A stretch of DNA of 64,000 bases from Bdellovibrionota bacterium (GCA_040386775.1 JAZKEU010000017.1:1-64000), one strand, 5' to 3'. Positions 23,912 through 35,205 are shown, counted from the stretch's first letter. The notes: a model not told the origin generated them from the letters alone. A program made the numbers and translations.

Positions 23912-26611
23912 TTGGAAAAAAATAAATTAAGTTACATGAATCAATCGAACGCCGAATATATCGACGGACTTTATCAACAGTATTTAAAATCTCCCGACAC
24001 TGTCGAAAATGAATGGAAAAGATTTTTCGAGGGAATGGAATTTTCTAAAGACGGCGGTCTTTCAGAAAAAGATTTAAACGTATATAGATTAATTCGCGCG
24101 TATCGTGATTATGGACATTTCGAAGCGCAATTGAATCCACTTCAAAACTCCAATTCAAAATCAGAAGAATTGTCTTTAACAAAATACGGACTAACGGATG
24201 CTGACCTTGGACAGCACTTTGAAATTGGTGCGTACAAAGGGACGCTAAAGGAAATCGTAGAGTCTCTCAAAAGAACTTACTGCGGAACTTTATCGGTGCA
24301 AGTGGCCGAGACAAAGCCGCGCATTCGTGAATGGTTTATCAACGAGATGGAAAAAAATCTTGAGAACCATAAAATTTCTAAAGAAGAAAAATTAAATATC
24401 TTAAGACAAGTGATCATCACCGATTCCTTCGAAAATTTTTTACACACACGCTATGTGGGAGCAAAAAGATTCTCTGTAGAAGGTGGAGATTCATTGATTC
24501 CAATTTTAGAAAAGATCGCAGGTAGCGGAACTAAAATCGGTGTCGAAGAAATCACGATTGGTATGGCTCATAGAGGAAGACTGAACGTTCTTGCAAATTT
24601 TATGGGTAAAGGTTACGGAGATATTTTCTCTGAGTTCGACGGAAAAGCTTTTGATGGAATTCCTGGTTTGGATGGCGACGTAAAATATCATTTGGGTTAC
24701 CAATCGGTAAAAGAAACAGCGAATGGCCCATGCGCGGTATCGTTAGCATTTAATCCGTCACACTTAGAAGCGGTCAACCCGGTTGTTCAAGGTATCGTAA
24801 GAGCAAAACAAAGAATTAGAAAAGACACAGAAAAAAGAAAAAAAGTTGTTCCGGTGTTAATTCACGGTGAGGCGGCATTTGCTGGCCAAGGCGTTGTGAG
24901 TGAAGGTTTTCAGATGTCACAACTCAAAGGTTATACTGTGGGTGGAACAGTTCATATCATTATCGATAACCAAGTGGGTTTCACGGCGGACGTAGTGGAC
25001 ACAAGAAGTTCTCCGTATTCATCTGACGTTGCAAAAACATTATTGTGTCCAGTGATTCATGTGAATGGTGACGATGTTGAGGCGTGCGTAAGAGCTGCCG
25101 ATATTGCAATTCGATTCAGACAAGAATTCGGTCACGACGTTGTGATCAATATGACTTGCTATCGAAGATTTGGACACAACGAAGGTGATGAGCCTGCATT
25201 CACGCAACCGGTGATGTACGCCATCATTAAGAATCATCCAACATTAGCAGAAATCTATGGTGCAAAATTAATCGCAGAAAAACATATCGATGAAAAGGGT
25301 TTGACTGCGCTCACTCAAGAGAAAATGGACAATCTCCAAAAGATCTTGGATGAAGTGAGAAAAAAACCTTTAACCCTTAAGCTCATGTCTTTTGAAGGTT
25401 TGTGGAAAGGCTTCAGACGTGGAGAGCTTAAAGACTTCGACGTTCCAACGAATACAAAAACAGATTTAAAAAATTTAAAGAAAGTGGGGGAAGTTTTAAC
25501 GACTTTCCCTAAGGGTTTTACTCCACATTCAAAAATTGAAAAATTAGTTGAACAAAGAAAGCAAATGGCAACTGGGGAGAAACCAGTGGACTGGGGCATG
25601 GCAGAGCTTCTTTGTTATGGAAGTTTGATTCACGAGGGAACTTCGGTAAGGCTTTCTGGTCAAGATTGCGGAAGAGGAACATTCACTCACAGACATTCCG
25701 TATTCTATGATGTTAAAACTGGAGAGCCATACACTCCGTTAAAAACTGTGAATTTAGAAAAAGAATTCTGTGTATACGATTCATTGTTATCTGAATATGG
25801 TGTTCTTGGATTTGAATACGGAAATTCGATTTCAGATCCAACATTTCTAACAATTTGGGAAGCGCAATTTGGTGACTTTATGAACGGTGCTCAAATCATC
25901 ATCGACCAATTCTTGGTTGCAGGCGAGAGCAAATGGTATCAAATGAGTGGCCTTGTGCTTTTACTTCCTCACGGATACGAAGGACAAGGACCTGAGCACT
26001 CAAGCGCAAGGCTCGAAAGATTCTTACAATCCTGTGCACAAGCGAACATCCAAGTCTGTAACTTTACAACTCCAGCGCAACTTTTCCACGCCTTAAGACG
26101 CCAAGTGAAGAGAGATTTCAGGAAACCGTTAGTTGTAATGTCTCCCAAATCATTACTCAGACATCCAAAAGTCGTTTCAACATTGGAAGAACTATCGACA
26201 GGAACGTTCCAAGAAATTCTATTGGATCCAACAGTGAAGGATTACAAAAATGTTGAACAATTCGTATTCTGTTCTGGAAAAGTTTATTACGACTTAGATG
26301 ATGCTAGAGAAAAGGCAAAAGTTGTAGGCACCGATAAGGTTGCTGTGATCAGAGTAGAGCAGCTGTACCCATTCCCAGAAAAGAAAATTCATGAATTAAT
26401 TAAATCTTCAAAGAAGTTAAAGGCCATCACATGGTTGCAGGAAGAACCGAAGAACATGGGCGCATACAATGTAGTCGCTCCATGGTTTGATCATAAAGTT
26501 CATTACATAGGACGTGATATGAGAGCATCTCCGGCGACGGGATCTCCATACAAACACGCAGAAGAGCAAAAAGAAATCGCAACTCAATTTTTAGAATTAT
26601 ACAAGAAGTAG
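23912..26611 (+). CDS. sucA: 2-oxoglutarate dehydrogenase E1 component
   Basis: The 899-residue protein begins with the E1o N-terminal helix (SYMNQSNAEYIDGLYQQY) and continues with thiamine-pyrophosphate-binding and transketolase domains. It decarboxylates 2-oxoglutarate in the TCA cycle and passes the succinyl group to the E2 lipoyl arm. The proposed start is a TTG with a weak AGGA 10-14 bases upstream; an ATG at 23936 would shorten it by 8 residues. sucB follows after 9 bases and lpdA completes the set, an organised operon of the whole complex. Confidence 0.95.
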   Translation: MEKNKLSYMNQSNAEYIDGLYQQYLKSPDTVENEWKRFFEGMEFSKDGGLSEKDLNVYRLIRAYRDYGHFEAQLNPLQNSNSKSEELSLTKYGLTDADLGQHFEIGAYKGTLKEIVESLKRTYCGTLSVQVAETKPRIREWFINEMEKNLENHKISKEEKLNILRQVIITDSFENFLHTRYVGAKRFSVEGGDSLIPILEKIAGSGTKIGVEEITIGMAHRGRLNVLANFMGKGYGDIFSEFDGKAFDGIPGLDGDVKYHLGYQSVKETANGPCAVSLAFNPSHLEAVNPVVQGIVRAKQRIRKDTEKRKKVVPVLIHGEAAFAGQGVVSEGFQMSQLKGYTVGGTVHIIIDNQVGFTADVVDTRSSPYSSDVAKTLLCPVIHVNGDDVEACVRAADIAIRFRQEFGHDVVINMTCYRRFGHNEGDEPAFTQPVMYAIIKNHPTLAEIYGAKLIAEKHIDEKGLTALTQEKMDNLQKILDEVRKKPLTLKLMSFEGLWKGFRRGELKDFDVPTNTKTDLKNLKKVGEVLTTFPKGFTPHSKIEKLVEQRKQMATGEKPVDWGMAELLCYGSLIHEGTSVRLSGQDCGRGTFTHRHSVFYDVKTGEPYTPLKTVNLEKEFCVYDSLLSEYGVLGFEYGNSISDPTFLTIWEAQFGDFMNGAQIIIDQFLVAGESKWYQMSGLVLLLPHGYEGQGPEHSSARLERFLQSCAQANIQVCNFTTPAQLFHALRRQVKRDFRKPLVVMSPKSLLRHPKVVSTLEELSTGTFQEILLDPTVKDYKNVEQFVFCSGKVYYDLDDAREKAKVVGTDKVAVIRVEQLYPFPEKKIHELIKSSKKLKAITWLQEEPKNMGAYNVVAPWFDHKVHYIGRDMRASPATGSPYKHAEEQKEIATQFLELYKK

Positions 26612-26620
26612 GAGTCAGAA

Positions 26621-27853
26621 ATGAAAGACGTAAAGATACCAACAGTAGGCGAATCTATCACGGAAGCCACAATTGCTCGTTGGATTAAGAAAACTGGTGA
26701 GTTTGTAAAAAAAGGTGAAGCGATTCTAGAAGTAGAAACCGACAAGGCCAACGTGGAAGTTGTTGCAGATGATAGTGGTGTTTTAAAAACATCAGCGAAC
26801 GAAGGCGATGTGGTTCTGATTGGGTCGACAGTTGCGCAGATTGATGAATCAAAGGCAGCCCCAAATGCGGCTGCTCCAGCGGAAGAAAAAGCATCGCCTG
26901 CAGCTCCAGCTCCTAAATCTGCTCCAGCAGCAGCGGGAACAGAGATGCACGCGAGCAGCGAACATTCTCCTGCGGTGAGAAAGATCGTTGCCGAAAAGCA
27001 AATCGATGTCACAACAATTCAAGGAACTGGAAAAGATGGAAGATTAACTAAGGCTGACGTCACCAATCCTCAGGCGAAAGCTCCTGCGGCTCCCTCTGCT
27101 CCAGCAAAAGCGCCAAGCGCTCCAATGCCAACAAGAGCTCCCTCTTCGCAACAAGGCCAACAAGAGCGCGTAAAGATGACTAATATCCGTAAGAAGATTG
27201 CTGAAAGATTATTAATGTCTCAGCAAACGACAGCAACTCTAACAACATTTAACGATGTGGATATGACAAATCTTTTAGCTTTAAGAGCTAAATACAAAGA
27301 TACTTTTAAAGAAAAGTATAATGTGTCTTTAGGTTTCATGGGCTTCTTCGTAAAAGCTTCTATCGAGGCTCTAAAAGAAATTCGTGCGGTGAATGGTTTG
27401 ATCGATGGAACGGATATGATCTACAACAATTTCTACAACATTGGTGTAGCGGTGGGCACAGAGAAAGGGTTGATCGTTCCAGTATTAAAAGATGCAGATC
27501 ACTTATCATTAGCTGGAATTGAACAAGAAATTAAAAATTATGCATTGAAGGCACGCGACGGAAAAATTTCTCCAGATGATTTATCAGGAGGAACATTCAC
27601 GATCTCTAACGGTGGTGTGTATGGATCGCTGATGTCTACGCCAATTTTAAATCCACCACAGAGTGGTATCTTGGGTATGCATAGAATCGAAGAAAGACCT
27701 GTTGCAATCAATGGCAAAGTTGAAATCAGACCCATGATGTATCTTGCATTATCTTACGACCATAGAGTGATCGATGGCAAAGAAGCAGTGACATTCTTAG
27801 TGAAGATTAAACAATGTATCGAAGACCCGACTCGTATTCTTTTAGAAGTATAA
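26621..27853 (+). CDS. sucB: 2-oxoglutarate dehydrogenase E2 (dihydrolipoyl succinyltransferase)
   Basis: The 410-residue protein has an N-terminal lipoyl domain whose lipoylated Lys lies in [11 protein letters not shown] Pro/Ala-rich linker, an E3/E1-binding domain ([14 protein letters not shown]), a second Ala/Pro linker and the acyltransferase domain follow; the active-site His is in [12 protein letters not shown]. It transfers the succinyl group to CoA. An AGGAG site precedes the ATG and the gene lies 9 bases after sucA. Confidence 0.95.
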   Translation: MKDVKIPTVGESITEATIARWIKKTGEFVKKGEAILEVETDKANVEVVADDSGVLKTSANEGDVVLIGSTVAQIDESKAAPNAAAPAEEKASPAAPAPKSAPAAAGTEMHASSEHSPAVRKIVAEKQIDVTTIQGTGKDGRLTKADVTNPQAKAPAAPSAPAKAPSAPMPTRAPSSQQGQQERVKMTNIRKKIAERLLMSQQTTATLTTFNDVDMTNLLALRAKYKDTFKEKYNVSLGFMGFFVKASIEALKEIRAVNGLIDGTDMIYNNFYNIGVAVGTEKGLIVPVLKDADHLSLAGIEQEIKNYALKARDGKISPDDLSGGTFTISNGGVYGSLMSTPILNPPQSGILGMHRIEERPVAINGKVEIRPMMYLALSYDHRVIDGKEAVTFLVKIKQCIEDPTRILLEV

Positions 27854-27877
27854 TTCTCTTTAGTAAAGGCAAAAAAA

Positions 27878-29299
27878 ATGGCAGAAAATAATTTTGATGT
27901 GGTTTTTATCGGCGCTGGTCCTGGTGGTTACACGGGAGCAATACGTGCAGCTCAACTAGGAATGAAGGTTGCGATCGTAGAAAAATATAAAACTCTTGGT
28001 GGGACTTGTCTCAATGTAGGTTGTATTCCTTCAAAAGCTCTTCTGGATTCTTCCGAGCATTTCGAAGCGGCAAATCATGAGTTAGAAGCTCATGGTGTAA
28101 AAGTAAGCGGTGTAAGTCTAGATCTTAATCGTATGATGGAAAGAAAATCTAAAATCGTAAAAGATCTCACCAGTGGTGTAGATTTCCTTATGAAAAAAAA
28201 CAAAATCGAAAGATTTTTAGGCTACGGAAAAATCACAACACCCAATGAAGTAGAAATCAAAGCGGAAGACGGCGCAACGATGAAGCTTGCTGCCAAAAAC
28301 ATAGTCATCGCCACAGGGAGTGTGGTTGCTGAACTGCCATTTATGAAAGTGGATAAAATCAATGTGATTTCATCCACCCAAGCTCTATCACTTGAGACTG
28401 TTCCAAAGCACTTGGTGGTTGTGGGTGGCGGTGTGATCGGACTAGAACTGGGTTCAGTGTGGAAGAGACTTGGCGCAAAAGTCACAGTAATTGAATTTGC
28501 TGATCGCATTGCCAGTATGATGGATTCTCAAATGACAACCGTCCTTACTCGTTCTTTGAAAAAACAAGGAATGGAGTTTGTTTTGAAGGCCAAAGTGACA
28601 GGTTATAAAGCTGAGAAAAAAGGCAAAGAAACTGAAATCACCGTTACATATGAGGACATGACAAAAAATACAACAGTGGATATTAAGTGCGATAAAATTT
28701 TATTGGCCGTTGGTAGAAAACCTTTTTCCGAAGGCTTAGGCTTAGAAGAATTAGGAATTGAAAAAGACAAGCGCGGATTTATCCAAGTGAATGATCACTA
28801 CCAAACGAAGCACCCAAATATTTTTGCAATTGGTGATGTGATTCCTGGTCCAATGCTTGCCCACAAATCAGAAGAAGAAGGTGTTGCCGTTGCGGAGATC
28901 CTTGCGGGTCAGGCGGGACATGTGAATTACAATACGGTTCCTTCCGTGATCTATACTTGGCCAGAGCTTGCTAGTGTCGGTTTATCAGAAGAGCAAGTAA
29001 AAGAAAAAGGCACAGAATATAAAGTTGGAACATTTCCATTCACAGCAAATGCGAGAGCAAAAGCTATCGGTATGACAGATGGACTTGTAAAAGTGATCGC
29101 AGACAAAGCAACGGACAAAGTTTTAGGAGTTCACATCGTTGGTCCAAGAGCTTCTGACGTTCTTGCAGAAGCGGTGATAGCAATGGAATTCAGCGCATCG
29201 GCTGAAGACATAGCAAGAACATTCCACGGTCATCCTACGCTCTCAGAAGTGATGAGAGAAGCTGCGCTCAACGTTGATAAAATGGCCCGCCAAGGTTAA
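27878..29299 (+). CDS. lpdA: Dihydrolipoyl dehydrogenase (E3)
   Basis: The 473-residue FAD-dependent pyridine-nucleotide disulfide oxidoreductase has an N-terminal FAD-binding GAGPGGY, the redox-active disulfide in GGTCLNVGCIPSKALL, a NAD-binding motif (VVGGGVIGLELGSVW) and a C-terminal dimerisation domain with the His-Glu relay (HGHPTLSE). It reoxidises the lipoyl groups of SucB, reducing NAD+. It lies 24 bases after sucB and completes the complex. Confidence 0.96.
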   Translation: MAENNFDVVFIGAGPGGYTGAIRAAQLGMKVAIVEKYKTLGGTCLNVGCIPSKALLDSSEHFEAANHELEAHGVKVSGVSLDLNRMMERKSKIVKDLTSGVDFLMKKNKIERFLGYGKITTPNEVEIKAEDGATMKLAAKNIVIATGSVVAELPFMKVDKINVISSTQALSLETVPKHLVVVGGGVIGLELGSVWKRLGAKVTVIEFADRIASMMDSQMTTVLTRSLKKQGMEFVLKAKVTGYKAEKKGKETEITVTYEDMTKNTTVDIKCDKILLAVGRKPFSEGLGLEELGIEKDKRGFIQVNDHYQTKHPNIFAIGDVIPGPMLAHKSEEEGVAVAEILAGQAGHVNYNTVPSVIYTWPELASVGLSEEQVKEKGTEYKVGTFPFTANARAKAIGMTDGLVKVIADKATDKVLGVHIVGPRASDVLAEAVIAMEFSASAEDIARTFHGHPTLSEVMREAALNVDKMARQG

Positions 29300-29328
29300 G
29301 AAGTCTTTATGATTTTTAGAGGTAATTT

Positions 29329-30321
29329 GTGAAGGCAATGTTTTGTACGGGTTATAGGTCATTAGACTATCTTAGGCTCGTAGACGTAGATAAGCCTGTG
29401 CTGGGCGAGAGTGATTTGCTTATCGAAGTGAAATTCAGTTCTGTTCAAACCGCAGATTGGCGCATTCAAAGTTTCGAAATGCCTAAAGGTATGGGGACAC
29501 TTGCGAGACTTATTTTTGGTTTTTCCAAACCCAGGCAGCCTATTTTGGGAACCGAAATTTCGGGTGTGATCAAGGCTACGGGTCCAAATGTAAAAACATT
29601 TAAAGTTGGAGACGAAGTAGTTGCAGTTCTTGGTGCAAAATTTGGAGGTCATGCCGAATTTATAAAAGTAAAAGAAGATAGTCTTATTCTTAAAAAGCCT
29701 TCGAATATGAAATTTCAAGAGGCCGCGTGCTTATCTTTTGGAGGATTAACTGCTCTTGATTTTTTGAAATATAAAGCAAACGTTAAGAGTCGAGAACATG
29801 TGTTGATTCACGGAGCATCAGGTGCAGTGGGACTTGCGGCAATTCAGATTGCAAAGCACCTGGGAGCGGTCGTTACAGCTGTCTGCAGCCAGGAAAACTT
29901 TCCACTAGTTAGATCCATCGGTGCTGATTTTGTGTTGGATTACAGCAAGGAAGCATTTTGGAAATCAGAGACCAAGTATGACGTTATTTTTGATATTATT
30001 GGAAACTTCAAAATTTCAGAAGGCCTTGATTCGCTTAAAGACTTCGGTCGATTGGTTTTAATAGCGGCTGGGCTTGAGCAAATGTTATTTGGTAGTGTAC
30101 AAACTATATCCACAAAAAAGAAAGTCATTACAGGAGTAGGAGCAGAGTCGAAAGATCTTTTATTGGAATTAATTCAGCTTTATGAAAGAGGCCAATACAA
30201 GTCCATTATTGATAGAGAGTATTCATTGGAACAGATTCCTGAAGCTTACAAATACACTAGTGGACGTCACAAGCGAGGCAATGTAGTCATCAACATTGGC
30301 GGAGTGCGCTCTAGAGATTAA
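29329..30321 (+). CDS. Zinc-type alcohol dehydrogenase / quinone oxidoreductase-like protein
   Basis: The GTG at 29329 follows GAGGTAATTT. The 330-residue MDR-family protein has the substrate-domain segment GTEISGVIKATGPNVKTFKVGDEV and a Rossmann fold (LIHGASGAVGLAAIQIAKHLGA). The catalytic zinc ligands of classical alcohol dehydrogenases are not evident, which points to the quinone-oxidoreductase branch using NADPH. The substrate is unknown. It lies 29 bases downstream of lpdA and may be read through from it. Confidence 0.85.
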   Translation: MKAMFCTGYRSLDYLRLVDVDKPVLGESDLLIEVKFSSVQTADWRIQSFEMPKGMGTLARLIFGFSKPRQPILGTEISGVIKATGPNVKTFKVGDEVVAVLGAKFGGHAEFIKVKEDSLILKKPSNMKFQEAACLSFGGLTALDFLKYKANVKSREHVLIHGASGAVGLAAIQIAKHLGAVVTAVCSQENFPLVRSIGADFVLDYSKEAFWKSETKYDVIFDIIGNFKISEGLDSLKDFGRLVLIAAGLEQMLFGSVQTISTKKKVITGVGAESKDLLLELIQLYERGQYKSIIDREYSLEQIPEAYKYTSGRHKRGNVVINIGGVRSRD

Positions 30322-30325
30322 CTGA

Positions 30326-31465
30326 TTAAATTTTACAAGAGCCGCTGCGATCAAAGATTGAATTTGTGCTATTTTCTACGGCCTTCACGTAACCATAAAA
30401 ATTACTTCTTTTAACTAACTTCATCACGATATTGAAGGCCTCGGCCTCAGTTTTTTTTCTTAGAGCACTTTTACCTATGGAACCTTTAATTGTATTGAGA
30501 ACAGCTCCTGGGCCCTTATTATACATTCCTAGAGTGATGTAAGATCTTACTTGTCTATATTGATCCGTATTTGTTTTAGCGTAGCCCCAGTAAGCCAACA
30601 ATTTTTCTGCATTGTAAGGGTTTCCTTCATCGCTGCGATAATGAAGGTAAAGTCCGATTCCACCCAATAAACTCCTGCCAATTCCGTCACCCATGGAAAT
30701 GAATTCGCAAGATTTTAAATTTTTTATTTGCGTGGTTCTGGCTAAGAGTTTTTTGAAATTTTCGCAGGACCTGGGATTGTTCGTAACATGTTTTTTAAGA
30801 AATCGAAATCCTGCGTTTCCCGGATGGAATAAATTCTTTTGAGTTCCTCGAATCAACTGTGCGATTCCAGTTCCTCCATCATATTGAAAGAAAAATCCAA
30901 AAGCTGATTCATGATTTAGTTTTTTAAAAATTATTTTTCTCTCAAAACTATCAATAGAGTCACCATAACATCTCAAAGCTTCGTTTAAGCCCCAATAAAT
31001 ATAATCCACCACGCCATCTGTTACACAGGGAGTTTGTTTTACGTAAGTTCCATTCTCTGCTGAAGAAGCGCAAGTTTTTTTACTTTGGGTAACATAAGGG
31101 ATTCTCTTCATGGCGCATGAAATTTGCTCCCTATTTATAAAACTTTGGAAGCTTGTTTCTCGAAAATAACTAGGAATTAATTGTTTTTCTTGCTCTCTCT
31201 TGTATGCGGCTAAGAACGAATCTTGTTCGGTGAGGATGGATTTTTCTAATTGATCAGCATAAGTTCTAATGTTTGTGTTGCCAATAATGCAGGTGTTGTT
31301 TGTTGGATAAGTTGGAAAGAGTGGAGCCGCATTCTGCTGTGTGGGGATGAGAGGCTGTCTCGGTACCGGAGAGCTTGGTGCGAGAGTTGGAAATAAAGAT
31401 GTTTGGGCAAAAGCCACAGCTTTCAACACCATTAAGATGAAGAACACTGCTATTGTTTTTTTCAT
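30326..31465 (-). CDS. Exported lytic-transglycosylase-like protein
   Basis: The signal peptide MKKTIAVFFILMVLKAVAFAQ is followed by a Pro-rich stretch and about 330 residues. HESAFGFFFQYDGGTGIAQLI and, later, GMYNKGPGAVLNTIK resemble the two core motifs of SLT-type lytic transglycosylases (ES...G..G..Q and AYNAGPG). The catalytic Glu would be the one in HES. Nine or more Cys residues suggest disulfides. Distance and insertions between the motifs are larger than usual, so this is a divergent member at best. No strong ribosome site is seen before the ATG. Confidence 0.6.
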   Translation of the reverse strand: MKKTIAVFFILMVLKAVAFAQTSLFPTLAPSSPVPRQPLIPTQQNAAPLFPTYPTNNTCIIGNTNIRTYADQLEKSILTEQDSFLAAYKREQEKQLIPSYFRETSFQSFINREQISCAMKRIPYVTQSKKTCASSAENGTYVKQTPCVTDGVVDYIYWGLNEALRCYGDSIDSFERKIIFKKLNHESAFGFFFQYDGGTGIAQLIRGTQKNLFHPGNAGFRFLKKHVTNNPRSCENFKKLLARTTQIKNLKSCEFISMGDGIGRSLLGGIGLYLHYRSDEGNPYNAEKLLAYWGYAKTNTDQYRQVRSYITLGMYNKGPGAVLNTIKGSIGKSALRKKTEAEAFNIVMKLVKRSNFYGYVKAVENSTNSIFDRSGSCKI

Positions 31466-31634
31466 TTGAAAGTGGGTGATAGCGCGTATTGTGTTATTTT
31501 TTAAACAAAAAGTTATGTTTTTTGATTTCGCATTACGTTTTTATACACGTAAACCCACTCTGAAACTAAGGTGCCCGCCGAAATTTCAGCGAGCACTCTG
31601 TAGATTGATTCTGAGTTGTAAATTATTTATGAGA

Positions 31635-34331
31635 CTACGATGTGAGTTTGCGCAGCACGTAATGCAGGATTCCACCATTTTTAAAATATTCAACTTCAAC
31701 GGCAGTGTCTAATCTTGATTTCACTTTGATTTTTTCTTTCACACCATTGACTCGAGTAATTGTCACATCCAATTCTTGTTGTGCTTTCAATCCTGTTTCA
31801 ATTCCTTGAATATCAAAGATCTCAGTTCCATCCAGTTTCAAAGTTTTTCTGTCTGTGCCTGGCATAAATTGTAATGGAATAACTCCCATACCAATCAAAT
31901 TGGATCTATGAATTCTCTCGAAACTTTCTGTGATCACAGCTTTTACTCCAAGAAGTAATGTTCCTTTTGCAGCCCAGTCACGTGATGATCCCGTTCCATA
32001 TTCTTTACCACCAATAATTACAAGTGGAGTTTTAGAATCTTGATACTTCATTGAAGCATCATAGATCGACATAGTCTCTCCACTCGGAATGTATTTGGTG
32101 ATTCCACCTTCAGTGCCTGGAAGCATTTCGTTTTTCAGCCTGATGTTTGCAAAAGTTCCCCTTACCATGACGTCATCATTTCCGCGACGTGCACCATAAG
32201 AGTTAAAGTCATTGGGAGGAATGCCTTTTGAACCCAAGAACTTTCCAGCAGGAGAATCTTTTTTGATATTTCCAGCAGGAGAAATGTGATCTGTGGTGAT
32301 GGAGTCACCTAAGATCGCAAGTGGTCTTGCGCCATGAATATCCTTAAGAGCTTCTGGAGCTTTCTTCATTGTTGCAAAGTACGGAGGATTTTTGATGTAA
32401 GTGCTTTCTGTCCAATTGTAGTTTTCAGAAGTTGTAGTTTGAATTTTTTGCCAGTCAGCTGTGCCTGCAAAAACATTATTGTAACGACCGTTGAACATTT
32501 GCGTAGTTAAAACACCATGAACAGTGTCGTTCACTTCTTTCGTTGTTGGCCAGATGTCTTTTAAGAAAACTGGTTTTCCATCTTTACCATTTCCAATCGG
32601 ATCTTTTGCAAAATCAATGGTCATGGTGCCAGCGAGAGCATAAGCCACCACAAGTGGTGGAGAGGCAAGATAGTTTGCTTTTGAATGCGGGTTAATTCTT
32701 CCTTCGAAGTTTCTATTTCCAGAAAGTACCGAAGCCACCACTAGATTTCCCTTTTCCACTGCATTTGAAATGGGAAGTGGAAGAGGTCCAGAGTTACCAA
32801 TGCAAGTCGTGCAACCATAACCAACAAGGTTAAAGCCCACTTTATCAAGATAAGTTTGTAATCCTGCTTTTTCTAGATAGTCAGTTACAACTTGAGATCC
32901 TGGAGCGAGAGAGGTCTTTACCCAAGGTTTCATTGTTAAGCCTTTTTCAACCGCTTTCTTGGCAACGATCCCAGCGCCCACCATAACGTAAGGATTTGAA
33001 GTGTTGGTGCAGCTAGTGATGGCAGCGATAACTACGTCACCATTTCCAAGTTTATAATCAGCGCCTTCCACCGTTGTTGCACTTTGCTCTTTTGATGTTT
33101 TTTCTGCTGGAACACTAAAGCCAAGAGCCAATTGATTTTTGAAATCAGAGTGAGCTACTGATAGTGAAACTCTGTCTTGTGGTCTTTTCGGTCCTGCAAG
33201 AGAAGATTCAACAGTCGAGATATCCAAACTCAAAGTGTCATTGAATTGAATTCCTTCGCCAGAACCATCTCTCCAGAAGCCAGTTTGTTTTGCATAGGCT
33301 TCAACGAGCGCGCAAGTTTGATCATCACGACCAGAAAGTTTTAAGTACTTCATTGTTTCTTCATCGATCGGAAAGAATCCACAGGTTGCGCCATATTCAG
33401 GAGCCATGTTCGCAATTGTCGCTCTATCAGCAAGAGGAAGATTTTTTAAACCTGGTCCATAGAATTCTACGAACTTACCAACAACGCCTTTTTTTCTCAG
33501 CATGTTTGTAACTGTTAGAACTAGATCCGTCGCCGTGACGCCTTCCTTGAGTTGTCCTTCGATTTTAAAACCAATCACTTCTGGAATCAGCATACTGATC
33601 GCTTGACCAAGCATTGCGGCTTCTGCCTCGATACCGCCCACGCCCCAGCCAAGAACTGCAAGACCATTCACCATAGTTGTATGACTATCAGTTCCTACGA
33701 GTGTATCTGGATAAGCATATTCTTCGTTCGGAGTTTTTGTCGTCCAAACAGTTTTCGCAAGATACTCTAAATTCACTTGATGGCAAATTCCGGTCCCAGG
33801 AGGTACCACTCTAAAATTATTGAATGCGCCTTGGCCCCATTTTAGGAATACATATCTTTCTTGGTTTTTTTCAAATTCTACTTTTACATTCTCATCAAAG
33901 GACTTGCTTGTTCCGTAATGATCCACAGTCACAGAGTGATCGATCACGAGATCCACGGGTGTGAGTGGGTTGATCTTTGTTACGTCACCACCTAATTTTT
34001 TTACAGCATCTCTCATCGCAGCGAGATCTACAACCGCAGGAACGCCTGTGAAATCTTGCATAAGAACTCTTGCAGGGAAGAATGATATTTCTCTTTCTAG
34101 AGATTTTTTATCCATACCGAGTAAGCTCTCAATATCTTCGCTAGTTACATTCAATCCATCTTCGTGCCTCAAAAGATTTTCAAGTAAAACCTTGATAGAA
34201 TTGGGAAGTTTCTTCAGATTTGGATGATTGATTTTTTGAATATCAAAAATCGTATACTCCTTAGAGCCGACTTTGAGTTTTGATTTTGTTTTAAAACTGT
34301 CTTTAGACTGAACTAATAATTGAGCTGACAT
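31635..34331 (-). CDS. acnA: Aconitate hydratase A
   Basis: The ATG at 34331 follows AAAGGATCTACCT. The protein (about 898 residues) has the four AcnA/IRP-type domains. The 4Fe-4S Cys ligands lie in [12 protein letters not shown] and [14 protein letters not shown]. It isomerises citrate to isocitrate in the TCA cycle. The position near tryptophan dioxygenase and glyoxalase genes on the same strand does not imply a joint pathway. The long 5' frame to 34352 is not needed. Confidence 0.96.
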   Translation of the reverse strand: MSAQLLVQSKDSFKTKSKLKVGSKEYTIFDIQKINHPNLKKLPNSIKVLLENLLRHEDGLNVTSEDIESLLGMDKKSLEREISFFPARVLMQDFTGVPAVVDLAAMRDAVKKLGGDVTKINPLTPVDLVIDHSVTVDHYGTSKSFDENVKVEFEKNQERYVFLKWGQGAFNNFRVVPPGTGICHQVNLEYLAKTVWTTKTPNEEYAYPDTLVGTDSHTTMVNGLAVLGWGVGGIEAEAAMLGQAISMLIPEVIGFKIEGQLKEGVTATDLVLTVTNMLRKKGVVGKFVEFYGPGLKNLPLADRATIANMAPEYGATCGFFPIDEETMKYLKLSGRDDQTCALVEAYAKQTGFWRDGSGEGIQFNDTLSLDISTVESSLAGPKRPQDRVSLSVAHSDFKNQLALGFSVPAEKTSKEQSATTVEGADYKLGNGDVVIAAITSCTNTSNPYVMVGAGIVAKKAVEKGLTMKPWVKTSLAPGSQVVTDYLEKAGLQTYLDKVGFNLVGYGCTTCIGNSGPLPLPISNAVEKGNLVVASVLSGNRNFEGRINPHSKANYLASPPLVVAYALAGTMTIDFAKDPIGNGKDGKPVFLKDIWPTTKEVNDTVHGVLTTQMFNGRYNNVFAGTADWQKIQTTTSENYNWTESTYIKNPPYFATMKKAPEALKDIHGARPLAILGDSITTDHISPAGNIKKDSPAGKFLGSKGIPPNDFNSYGARRGNDDVMVRGTFANIRLKNEMLPGTEGGITKYIPSGETMSIYDASMKYQDSKTPLVIIGGKEYGTGSSRDWAAKGTLLLGVKAVITESFERIHRSNLIGMGVIPLQFMPGTDRKTLKLDGTEIFDIQGIETGLKAQQELDVTITRVNGVKEKIKVKSRLDTAVEVEYFKNGGILHYVLRKLTS

Positions 34332-34425
34332 AGGTAGATCCTTTCGAAGCATGACTGACTAAATGTATTTCTCAATTGGTATTCAATCATTTTCCAGCGG
34401 ATCTGCCAATGAAAATTCGGTCTGG

Positions 34426-35205
34426 CTAGAACTGTGAACGGATGCTCCATAAGTCTGGAAAAATCGGTTGAAAGAGTGTCTTTCTAAGGTACTCTGCGCC
34501 AGGAGATCCACCGGTTCCCATTTTTACTCCGATGGTTCTTTCTACCATCTTGACGTGGCGATATCGCCATTCTTGGAGCCCTTCATCAAGATCCACTAGC
34601 CTTTCGCACAGCTGAGAGAGAAGAGGATCGGTCTTGTATATTTCCATTAGTATTTTTTGCAAATCCAAGTTTTCTTCGATGGGCTGAGTGACGTTTCTTT
34701 TTAGGAGCCCATCCGGAACTGCATGCTTTTTAATCTTTAAATGGTTTAAAAATGCATCATAGACAGTAGGATTTTCATATACCGCTTTAAGTTCACCAAA
34801 ATGAGCACCTTCGGACTTAAAGTGCTCAAGCATTTTTTCCCTTTTGTGGCCGAGCATAAATTCAATTTTTCTAAATTGAAGCGATTGGAAGCCACTAGAG
34901 GTTTCTAGTAATCCTCTAAAGGAAGCAAATTGAAGAGGGGTCATGGTTTCTAAAATATCAACCTGTCCAACGATAGTTTTCAATATTGTCAAAATACGTT
35001 TTAAGTTTGAAAGACACAGATAGGTTTCACCAGCGTTTAAATTTTTATTCAGCAATGTCATTTCATGGAGGATTTGTTTAAACCAAAGTTCATAAACTTG
35101 GTGGATAACGATAAAGAGCATTTCATCGTGTTCGGTTTTGCTCTTAGGGTCTTGAAGTTTAAGAATTTCATCAACTTTCAAATATTGACTGTATGTTAAA
35201 GCCAT
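34426..35205 (-). CDS. kynA: Tryptophan 2,3-dioxygenase
   Basis: The ATG at 35205 follows AAAAGG; an upstream GTG adds two residues. The 259-residue helical protein has the family hallmarks: EMLFIVIHQVYELWFKQILHE near the N-terminus, FRGLLETSSGFQS, and the heme-ligand His in WRYRHVKMVERTIG, followed by GTGGSPGAEYL. It opens the tryptophan indole ring with oxygen to give N-formylkynurenine. gloB lies just upstream. Confidence 0.95.
   Translation of the reverse strand: MALTYSQYLKVDEILKLQDPKSKTEHDEMLFIVIHQVYELWFKQILHEMTLLNKNLNAGETYLCLSNLKRILTILKTIVGQVDILETMTPLQFASFRGLLETSSGFQSLQFRKIEFMLGHKREKMLEHFKSEGAHFGELKAVYENPTVYDAFLNHLKIKKHAVPDGLLKRNVTQPIEENLDLQKILMEIYKTDPLLSQLCERLVDLDEGLQEWRYRHVKMVERTIGVKMGTGGSPGAEYLRKTLFQPIFPDLWSIRSQF

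Noticed and set aside
26584-27012. 142-codon frame on the minus strand inside sucB
   Set aside because: It mirrors the Ala/Pro-rich linker codons of sucB, and its own sequence is low-complexity.
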